6,424 nucleotides of DNA, from positions 1 to 6,424 of the forward strand of contig JBBECA010000026.1 in the NCBI GenBank assembly GCA_040882055.1. The letters run 5' to 3'. Every line of letters begins with the position of its first letter. Position 1 is the first letter of the stretch. This DNA is from Nitriliruptor sp040882055. GTDB lineage: Bacteria > Actinomycetota > Nitriliruptoria > Nitriliruptorales > Nitriliruptoraceae. The notes under the pieces are model-generated. The model saw nothing but the letters and a program-made list of their open reading frames with translations, made no database searches and was not told the origin of the DNA. The position numbers and the translations under genes were made by a program. This document shows positions 1-5,148 of this stretch, one piece after another.

Positions 1-23
1 TCAAATCTGGTCGGGAGTACTTC

Positions 24-48
24 TCCACACTTCGTGGATCTCGCGAGA
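24..48. repeat. small hairpin and 10-bp palindrome beyond the terminator
   Basis: Bases 39-48 form the perfect palindrome TCTCGCGAGA, which overlaps the outer arm of the terminator hairpin. Next to it, 24-28 and 34-38 (TCCAC/GTGGA) form a 5-bp stem with a 5-base loop. They may be extra terminator structure or a protein-binding site. Nothing else in bases 1-44 supports a gene. Confidence 0.35.
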
Positions 49-82
49 ACGGGCTCGAACCTCACGGTTCGAGCCCGTTCTC
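45..82 (-). terminator. 17-bp hairpin at the end of the HNH gene, probable terminator
   Basis: Bases 45-61 are perfectly complementary to 66-82, giving a 17-bp GC-rich stem with a 4-base loop (62-65). On the minus strand the loop reads GTGA, so the TGA stop of the HNH gene lies inside the loop and the 5' arm encodes its last six residues (ENGLEP). No T-run follows the stem on the minus strand. U-less hairpins are common as actinobacterial terminators, so termination is inferred from stem strength and position at the operon end. The plus strand after the stem reads TGTTTCG, which is a slightly better tract, so the hairpin could act in both directions. Confidence 0.7.
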
Positions 83-754
83 TGTTTCGATGGTCGCGAT
101 CCGGTCCGGTGCGTACCGGCGGAGGATCTCCAGGGCGAAGAGGACTTTGTCCTCCGCACGCTGGCCTGAGGGCTGTGACGATGACCACAGCTCGAGGTTC
201 TCCAGGCGGTTGTCGGTGCGCATCCCGTTGCGGTGGTGCACCGACTCGTCGGGGTGGAGCGGGCGGCCGAGGTGGCGGGCCATGACCAGTCGATGCTCGG
301 CGATCTTCCGCTCCCCGTGGGTGAGCCAACGATCCTCCGGCGGGACCGGGATGAGCCAGTAGCCGTAGTGCTCGAAACCCTCCCCGGTGACGATGCGGAT
401 CGGCTCCTCGTGGCGGACGTCGCCGGTGGTGACCAAGCGCTTGTAGTGGGTGCTACAGAGCCCTCGACAGTGACGTCGACGGTCGCAGCCTTCGACCTCA
501 CATGGACCGCTGGCTCGGAGAGGAACGTCGGCTCGTACGTCGCCGTGAGTTCGCCACCGCTGGTAGTGCGCGTGGCACCAACCCCGGGTCTTGGCGTCGC
601 GGTCACAGCCGTCGACAGCGCAGGTCCGCGGTCGCTCGCCGCGGACCGGCGAGCCCGTGCGCAGCCAGCGCTTGTAGTGCATCCCGCACCAGCCGCGCGC
701 GTACAGGTCGCGGTCGCAGCCGGGCTCGCAACAGCCCTCCTCCACACGGGCCAC
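62..754 (-). CDS. HNH endonuclease-like protein with three zinc-finger-like repeats
   Basis: This is a 230-residue predicted DNA-binding protein or nuclease. The N-terminal half has three copies of C-x4-C-x9-C-x2-H-Y-x-R, with ligands at C8/C13/C23/H26, C45/C50/C60/H63 and C85/C90/C100/H103. Each looks able to hold a zinc ion. The C-terminal part (about 153-190) matches the HNH_3 family: EHR, then GRPL, then VHHRNG (H173, H174, N176), then DNRLENLEL (N182, N186). Such proteins are typical of actinophages and mobile DNA and usually nick or cut DNA; the activity here is inferred. I chose the GTG at 754 because AGGAG lies 6 bases upstream (761-765). An in-frame GTG/ATG at 841/838 overlaps the ligase stop (TGATG) and would add 28-29 residues of unfamiliar, weakly SD-supported sequence. 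The gene is last in the dapD-dapE-comB-lig run and ends within a hairpin. Family assignment is fairly sure; the start and role are less so. Confidence 0.8.
   Translation of the reverse strand: MARVEEGCCEPGCDRDLYARGWCGMHYKRWLRTGSPVRGERPRTCAVDGCDRDAKTRGWCHAHYQRWRTHGDVRADVPLRASGPCEVEGCDRRRHCRGLCSTHYKRLVTTGDVRHEEPIRIVTGEGFEHYGYWLIPVPPEDRWLTHGERKIAEHRLVMARHLGRPLHPDESVHHRNGMRTDNRLENLELWSSSQPSGQRAEDKVLFALEILRRYAPDRIATIETENGLEP
188..295 (-). other. HNH_3 nuclease domain of the preceding protein
   Basis: Residues 154-189 of the HNH protein hold the whole core: a leading EHR, the GRPL turn, the VHHRNG histidine pair, and the DNRLENLEL helix that closes the beta-beta-alpha metal fold. All residues I expect for a working HNH_3 core are present, so nothing here suggests inactivation. 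Confidence 0.7.
446..733 (-). repeat. three tandem coding repeats for Cys3His motifs
   Basis: Three in-frame repeat units encode the C-x4-C-x9-C-x2-H-Y-x-R motifs, spaced 111 and then 120 bases apart (37 and 40 codons). Shared residues beyond the ligands include GCDR after the second cysteine position, RG[WL]C before the third, and TG or HG about eight residues after the final His. The pattern indicates internal duplication followed by divergence rather than a recent DNA-level repeat. Confidence 0.75.
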
Positions 755-760
755 GCGGCG

Positions 761-765
761 CTCCT
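761..765 (-). promoter_or_regulatory. ribosome-binding site deciding the HNH start
   Basis: The minus strand reads AGGAG, then CGCCGC, then GTG at 754: a consensus-like Shine-Dalgarno core with a 6-base spacer. The upstream candidates at 841/838 lack a comparably placed site, so this motif favours the shorter protein. Confidence 0.6.
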
Positions 766-837
766 GTCCGTCGGCGTGGTCCGCCCCCGCCGAGCACCGT
801 GCCACCTGGCTGCGACATCTCGCTGCATCCCACCACA

Positions 838-2427
838 TCACCCCGTGGGCGGCCGGTCGCCGGTGAAGATCGCCCGCGCCGTCGCCAGCGTGTCCGCGTC
901 CACCGGGTCCTTGTCGTGGCGGTACCCGCGGACACGCGCGAACCGCAGGGCGACCCCACCCGCGTAGCGGGTCGAGCGCACGAAGCCGTCGAGCGCGATC
1001 TCGACCACCAGCTCCGGTCGAACGTGCACCACGTGTCCGTCGCGTCGGACCTCGCGGGCCAGCAGCTGCTCCGTCTGCCAGGTCAGCAGCTCGTCGGTCA
1101 GGCCCTTGAAGGTCTTGCCGAGCATCGCGAAGGCGAGCCCGCCGTGTTCGACGTCGACCGGGTCACCGAGCTCGGCGAGCGCACCGAGGTGCAGGTTCGA
1201 CAACCAACCTCGGCGTCGACCCGACCCCCACTCGGCGGCCAGCACCACCAGGTCGAGGGTGTGCACCGGCTTGACCTTCCGCCAGCTCGCACCCCGGCGG
1301 CCCGCCTCGTAGGGCGCGTCCAGCGCCTTGACCACGACCCCCTCGTGGCCCGCCGACAGCGTCCGCTGCAGGAAGGCCTCACCCGCGCCCTCGTCAGCGG
1401 TCTCCAGCCGGTCGACGCGCAGGTCGGCCGGGACCGCACGATCGAGCGCCACGAGCCGGTCCCGGAGCGGCAGATCGAGCACGTCCTCACCGTCGAGGTG
1501 GAGCACGTCGAAGAAGCGGACGCTCAGCGCGATGTCCTCGCCGTCATCGACCTCGCGTTCGCGACCGACCCGGGACATCGTGTCCTGGAAGCGGCGGGGC
1601 CGTCCGTCACCGTCGAGCGCGAGCGCCTCGCCGTCGAGCACGGCGGTCGCGACCGGTAGCGACCGGACGGCGGCGACGACCTCGGGCATCCGGGCGGTGA
1701 CGTCGTTGAGGTTGCGGGTGAACAACCGGACCTCGTCGCCGTCGCGGTGGGCCTGCACCCGCGCCCCGTCGAGCTTGGCCTCGAGCACGACGGGCTGGCG
1801 CTCGTCCGAGCCCGTCGCGCCGACGAGCGCATCGGCGACGCCGGTCGAGGGCGAGGCGAGCATCGGCTCGAGCGCGCGGCCGACCTCGAGGCGGAACGCG
1901 CGGAGCGCATCGACACCGTCGGAGACCGCAGCAGTCGCCGTCACGCGGAGGTCGCCCGACAGCATCGCCGCCCGGCGGACGTCCGACTCCGGCACCTCGG
2001 CGGCTCGCGCGATGGCCGCGGTCAGCAGCCCGGCGAGGGCACCCTGTCGCAGCTCGCGGACCGCCAGCCGACGCAGCCAGTCCTGTTCGTCGGTGGTGGC
2101 CCGGCCAAGCAGGTCGGTGAGCGCGGCGATGCGTGACGTCCGCGATCCGGTCCCCGCCGGGGTGTCCGCGATCCGCTGGAAGGTGGCGTCGACATCTTCG
2201 ACGGTGAGGGTGCTGGTCGTGGCGGCAGGCGCCTCGGCGCCGAACACCGCGGTCGGCCCGACGTCCAAGCGGTCCTGGCGGGGCTCACCCGACAGGAACG
2301 ACACGACGATCGGCAGCTCGTCCACGTGGGCAGCGCCGAGGACGGCGGCGAGGGTGGCGACCTTGGCGGTGCGTGATCGGGTCGCGCCGACCTCTCGGCT
2401 GGCCTCCACCACCTCCGAGAGCTGCAC
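838..2427 (-). CDS. lig: ATP-dependent DNA ligase (LigB/Rv3062-like)
   Basis: The 529-residue protein seals nicks in duplex DNA using ATP. It has an N-terminal DNA-binding domain (about 1-180), a nucleotidyltransferase domain (about 210-388) and a C-terminal OB-fold (about 390-505). Visible motifs are motif I EAKLDGAR with the adenylated lysine K218; LFTRNL (R238); motif III LDGEAL (D265, E267); motif IIIa around FFDVLH (F306); motif IV HEGVVVK (E362, K367); motif V SWRKVKP (K384, K386); and a terminal RFARVRGYRHDKDPVDADTL-type motif VI (R495, R498). No key residue is missing. The length fits the single-polypeptide archaeal/mycobacterial LigB type (about 510 residues); it lacks the Ku-associated LigD polymerase and nuclease domains. 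The GTG at 2427 is preceded by AGGAGGAG (2435-2442). This is an accessory ligase: the replicative enzyme in such bacteria is NAD-dependent LigA, not in this window. It follows comB by 22 bases and precedes the HNH gene. Confidence 0.95.
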   Translation of the reverse strand: MQLSEVVEASREVGATRSRTAKVATLAAVLGAAHVDELPIVVSFLSGEPRQDRLDVGPTAVFGAEAPAATTSTLTVEDVDATFQRIADTPAGTGSRTSRIAALTDLLGRATTDEQDWLRRLAVRELRQGALAGLLTAAIARAAEVPESDVRRAAMLSGDLRVTATAAVSDGVDALRAFRLEVGRALEPMLASPSTGVADALVGATGSDERQPVVLEAKLDGARVQAHRDGDEVRLFTRNLNDVTARMPEVVAAVRSLPVATAVLDGEALALDGDGRPRRFQDTMSRVGREREVDDGEDIALSVRFFDVLHLDGEDVLDLPLRDRLVALDRAVPADLRVDRLETADEGAGEAFLQRTLSAGHEGVVVKALDAPYEAGRRGASWRKVKPVHTLDLVVLAAEWGSGRRRGWLSNLHLGALAELGDPVDVEHGGLAFAMLGKTFKGLTDELLTWQTEQLLAREVRRDGHVVHVRPELVVEIALDGFVRSTRYAGGVALRFARVRGYRHDKDPVDADTLATARAIFTGDRPPTG

Positions 2428-2434
2428 GGCGTGT

Positions 2435-2442
2435 CTCCTCCT
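2435..2442 (-). promoter_or_regulatory. strong ribosome-binding site for lig
   Basis: In the 22-base gap between the comB stop (2450) and the lig GTG (2427), the minus strand reads AGGAGGAG, with a 7-9-base spacer. It is the strongest Shine-Dalgarno sequence in the window and fixes the ligase start. The gap has no room for a separate promoter. Confidence 0.75.
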
Positions 2443-2449
2443 CGGTGCG

Positions 2450-3169
2450 TCAGGTCCCCGCGGTCAGCTCGACGACGGGGACGTCCGATCGCCACGCGCC
2501 GGGCAGGACGGCGGGGCGGGCATGGAACGCGACGGCGCAGCGATCGACGTCGCAGGCGGCGGCGAGGTCGCTCGCGGGGGCCCAGTCCGGTCCTTCATCG
2601 GTGAAGTTCCGCCCCGCATCCGAGGGTGCGACGCGGGCCAGGAACGGCGCCGGGTCGGGGTCGTCGCCGGACAACCGGGCGGCGATGAGCTCGGCCGCTG
2701 CCAGATCCTCGTCGCCGTCGCGGCCGAGCGAGGCACCCGTCACCACGAAGGTCACACGGCTCGGCTGCGAGGCTGCGATCGCACGAGCGGTCGCAGCGGC
2801 CGTGACGAAGGACGCCGCGTACAGCGCGCCGGAGCCGGCACAGCGCACCAGCCCCTGGGTCCCGGCCGAGGTGCGGTGGATGACCGTAGCGCCGTCCAGG
2901 GCCAGCGTCGTCGTGGCCACCTCGGTCGGGGAGTTTCCGAGGTCGAAGCCGGGCAGGGGTGCGCCGCCCACCTCGCCGGCGAGCAGTGCCGTCGGCAGGT
3001 GCTCGTCACGGAGGGCGAGCGCACGCTCGGGCGTGTCGACCGCGAGGATCCGGCTGACCTCACGCTCGTGCAGCCACGGGACGGTCGTGAAGGCGCGCAG
3101 CACGTCGATGACGACGACCACCTCGTCGTCCTCGGCGTCGGCCAGGGGGACGAACCGGACGTCGGTCAC
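2450..3169 (-). CDS. comB: ComB-family protein (putative 2-phosphosulfolactate phosphatase)
   Basis: This is a 239-residue cytosolic protein of the ComB family, named for the Mg-dependent phosphatase that turns 2-phosphosulfolactate into sulfolactate in coenzyme M synthesis. Family signatures are VVVVIDVLRAFTT (about 17-29), the stretch LLAGEVGGAPLPGFDLGNSP (about 62-81), and HRTSAGTQG (98-106), the place where other members usually have a TTxNGT-like segment. The GTG start at 3169 overlaps the dapE TGA by 4 bases (GTGA) and has no clear Shine-Dalgarno, so translation is probably coupled to dapE. An open frame extends upstream to 3328, but that part is a shadow of dapE. Actinobacteria are not known to make coenzyme M by this route, so the true substrate may be another phosphorylated hydroxy acid. 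Family confidence is high; the specific reaction is uncertain. Confidence 0.8.
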   Translation of the reverse strand: MTDVRFVPLADAEDDEVVVVIDVLRAFTTVPWLHEREVSRILAVDTPERALALRDEHLPTALLAGEVGGAPLPGFDLGNSPTEVATTTLALDGATVIHRTSAGTQGLVRCAGSGALYAASFVTAAATARAIAASQPSRVTFVVTGASLGRDGDEDLAAAELIAARLSGDDPDPAPFLARVAPSDAGRNFTDEGPDWAPASDLAAACDVDRCAVAFHARPAVLPGAWRSDVPVVELTAGT

Positions 3170-4122
3170 ACCGGTGCCGTGCGGAGGAACCGGACGAGCC
3201 GGTCGTGGGCGGCCACGATCCCGTCGATCGGGACGAGTTCGCCACGCTGGTGCGCCTGGGCGGTGAGGCCTGGGCCGTAGTTGAGCGCCGGTACGCCCAC
3301 TTCGGCGAAGCGGGCCACGTCGGTCCACGCCTGCTTGGCGGCGACGGGTGCGTCGACCGAGTCGACGAAGGCACGCACCACCGGATGGTCGAGGCGGGGG
3401 GGCGCGGGTGGGGCGAGGTCGACCACCGTCACCTCGGCGCGACCCCCCACGCGCTCGCGCAGCTCGGCCTCGGCGTCGTCGAGCGTGCGGGAGGGCGCGA
3501 AGCGCAGGTTCAGGTTCACCGTGAACGCGCCCGGCACCACGTTGCGGAACGGTCGACCGGACCGCTCGCCAGGCTCCAGGCCGTCGCTCCAGGCCATCGT
3601 CGCCGACCAGACGTCGCGGAAGGCGATGCCGTCCACCTCGACGTCGGTGACGTGGTCCTCGTGGAGCTCGGCGAGGAAGGCGCCGGCCTTGGTGAGGGCG
3701 TTCTCGCCGTGCCAGGGGCGGGCGGAGTGGGCCTGTCGGCCGGTGAAGCGCAGCTCGGCGTGGATGCCGCCGAGGCAGCCGAGCTGGACCTCGCCGTCGG
3801 TCGGTTCAAGCACGATCGCCAGCGCCGCCTCGGTCAGCCACGGGACGCTCTCGAGCACCCCGCGCAGCTCGTTGTCGTCGGCGCCGCCCTCCTCGCCGCC
3901 GTACAGCACGAGGGCGAGGTCGTAGGGCGACGCGTCGCGCAGATCGTGATCCTCGAAGGCGGCCATCGCGATGACGTTGCCGGCCTTCATGTCCGACGCG
4001 CCACGGGCGACGACCACCTCGGTCCCGTCGCGGGTCTCGACCCGCGGCGTCACGTCGTCGTCGGTCGGTGGCACCACGTCGAGGTGCCCGACGAGCAGCA
4101 CGAGCGGGCGCTCCCCCCCACG
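3166..4122 (-). CDS. dapE: Succinyl-diaminopimelate desuccinylase DapE, 5' end lost in gap
   Basis: An M20-family di-zinc peptidase that removes succinate from N-succinyl-LL-diaminopimelate to give LL-diaminopimelate, for lysine and peptidoglycan. The visible 318 residues hold the metal site: GHLDVVP (His codon 4084-4086), GASDMKAG (bridging Asp 3991-3993), YGGEEGG (catalytic Glu and ligand Glu, codons 3889-3894), VLEPTDG, and a C-terminal AHQRGE His. QAHSARPWHGENA, WTDVARF and PALNYGPG resemble corynebacterial/mycobacterial DapE closely. In those proteins the GHxD motif sits near residue 77, here it is visible residue 13, so about 60-65 N-terminal residues are missing in the N run. The stop overlaps the comB start. 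An uninterrupted reading from dapD through the Ns is an artefact, not a fusion. Another M20 amidohydrolase is possible in principle, but the dapD neighbour and sequence make DapE very likely. Confidence 0.92.
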   Translation of the reverse strand, partial: RGGERPLVLLVGHLDVVPPTDDDVTPRVETRDGTEVVVARGASDMKAGNVIAMAAFEDHDLRDASPYDLALVLYGGEEGGADDNELRGVLESVPWLTEAALAIVLEPTDGEVQLGCLGGIHAELRFTGRQAHSARPWHGENALTKAGAFLAELHEDHVTDVEVDGIAFRDVWSATMAWSDGLEPGERSGRPFRNVVPGAFTVNLNLRFAPSRTLDDAEAELRERVGGRAEVTVVDLAPPAPPRLDHPVVRAFVDSVDAPVAAKQAWTDVARFAEVGVPALNYGPGLTAQAHQRGELVPIDGIVAAHDRLVRFLRTAPV

Positions 4123-4222
4123 NNNNNNNNNNNNNNNNNNNNNNNNNNNNNNNNNNNNNNNNNNNNNNNNNNNNNNNNNNNNNNNNNNNNNNNNNNNNNN
4201 NNNNNNNNNNNNNNNNNNNNNN
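4123..4222. other. 100-N assembly gap
   Basis: Exactly 100 undetermined bases lie between the 3' part of dapD and the 5' part of dapE. The round length suggests a scaffold placeholder. Roughly 75-80 codons of dapD and 60-65 codons of dapE are absent, so at least about 400 bases should be here. The left edge abuts a run of seven C (4113-4119), a plausible cause of an assembly break. Confidence 0.98.
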
Positions 4223-5049
4223 CCGAGCAGGGTGCGTTCGCCGATGCGGATGACCTCCTTGCCGCCCCCCGACAAGGTGCCCATCACCGAGGCGGAGCCG
4301 CCGAGGTCCGAGCCGTCGCCCACCACCACGCCGGCCGAGATGCGGCCCTCGATCATCGAGGAACCGAGCGTGCCGGCGTTGAAGTTGACGAACCCCTCGT
4401 GCATCACGGTCGTGCCGGAGGCGAGGTGCGCACCGAGCCGGACCCGGTCCGCGTCGGCGATCCTGACCCCGCTCGGGACGACGTAGTCGGTCATCCGTGG
4501 GAACTTGTCGACGGAGGTCACCCGGACCTGGTGGCCGGCGGCGGCCAGCTCGAGCCGCAGCTCCTCGAACCCGTCGGGGTCGCACGGGCCGAGATCGGTC
4601 CACACCACGTTGTGCAGCACCCCGAACGTGCCCTCGAGCGAGATGCCGTGCGGGGCGACCACCCGCTGCGAGAGCAGGTGGAGGCGCAGGTAGGCGTCGT
4701 GGGGGTCGACCGGTGGCTGGTCGAGGTCCGCGACGAAGGTCGCGACGGCGACGCGCGTGGTCCCGGTCGGCGCGGCTGCGGCCTGACCGGCCGCCGCGAG
4801 GACCTGGCGGACCGTGGCGATCACCTCGTCGGCAGCACCCGCCTTCTCGAGCGCGGTGACGTGCTGCTCGGTGAGCTCGTGGGTCTCGGTGCCCTCGACG
4901 TGGCCGAGCGCGTCGGCGATGGCGCGGGCGCCGGGGGTGTCGAGGTTGACGTGGGGGAACCAGGTGTCGAGCACCTTGGTGCCGTCGCCGCGTCGCGAGC
5001 GGGTCGCGAGACCGATGCCGTGCGCGGGCCGGGGGGAGGAAGCGGACAC
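4223..5049 (-). CDS. dapD: Tetrahydrodipicolinate N-succinyltransferase DapD (actinobacterial type), 3' end lost in gap
   Basis: Transfers succinyl from succinyl-CoA to tetrahydrodipicolinate, the first committed step of the succinylase branch of diaminopimelate synthesis. It is a cytosolic trimer with a left-handed beta-helix. The visible 275 residues align well with M. tuberculosis DapD: GIGLAT at 11-16, LDTWFP, DAYLRLHLLS, VAPHG, GVLHNVVWTDLGPC, DKFPRM, then the hexapeptide beta-helix with TVMHEGFVNFNAGTLG and RISAGVVVGDGSD. E218 (in MHEGF) matches the catalytic Glu199 of the M. tuberculosis enzyme. The last complete residues are ERTLL followed by a partial Gly codon, where the relative continues LLGANSG; about 75-80 residues are missing. 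The GTG start at 5049 has GGAG six bases upstream (5056-5059) and places GIGLAT as in relatives. The open frame upstream of it is antisense to popT and is not part of the gene. It is first gene of the minus-strand run. Confidence 0.96.
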
Positions 5050-5148
5050 GGGTGGCTCCAACGGGTCGTGGCGAGGGACCGGGTACCCGGTGACGCTACC
5101 GTCCGCGCCCACCGCGCCCGCCGCGCCCGCCGCCCGGAGACCGTCCCC
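5050..5148. promoter_or_regulatory. divergent dapD/popT promoter region with 14-bp palindrome
   Basis: This 99-bp gap separates two divergent GTG starts. It contains the perfect palindrome ACCGGGTACCCGGT at 5078-5091. Next to it lie two overlapping TAnnnT hexamers: TAGCGT on the minus strand (5093-5098) and TACCGT on the plus strand (5097-5102). If used as -10 boxes they would give leaders of about 35-40 bases for dapD and popT. No convincing -35 box is visible for either. The palindrome would then sit at the start site of dapD and just upstream of the popT -10, a good place for an operator. The layout is seen; the promoter and operator roles are inferred. Confidence 0.4.
5136..5140 (+). promoter_or_regulatory. 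ribosome-binding site for popT
   Basis: GGAGA lies eight bases before the GTG at 5149 and is the reason for choosing that start within a much longer open frame. The predicted protein then begins just before the polar N-terminal tail that precedes the first membrane segment. Confidence 0.6.

Noticed and set aside
45..82. Possible tRNA T-arm, because of GGTTCGAGCCC
   Set aside because: No acceptor stem, anticodon arm or D-arm can be built around it; the sequence is a simple perfect inverted repeat.
446..733. CRISPR-like or DNA-level tandem repeat
   Set aside because: The periodicity is in codons for the Cys3His motifs and the DNA is diverged between units, so it is protein domain repetition.
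755..841. Longer HNH protein starting at 841 or 838
   Set aside because: The added residues show no family similarity that I recognise and lack a good ribosome-binding site, although TGATG coupling keeps it as an alternative.
838..2427. LigD-type non-homologous end-joining ligase
   Set aside because: It has no polymerase or phosphoesterase domain, no Ku gene is adjacent, and the N-terminal domain and length fit the LigB-type ligase.
1328..3280. 650-codon plus-strand open frame across lig and comB
   Set aside because: The translation is Ser/Arg/Thr/Ala-rich without family motifs, whereas the opposite strand carries complete ligase and ComB motifs.
3170..3328. Extended N-terminus for the ComB-family protein
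   Set aside because: The added 53 residues are Arg/Pro-rich and lie wholly within the dapE C-terminal coding region; the GTGA overlap start fits the family's N-terminus.
3205..5148. Plus-strand open frame extending popT far upstream
   Set aside because: It is antisense to dapE and dapD, has shadow-like composition, and a well-placed ribosome-binding site fixes the popT start at 5149.
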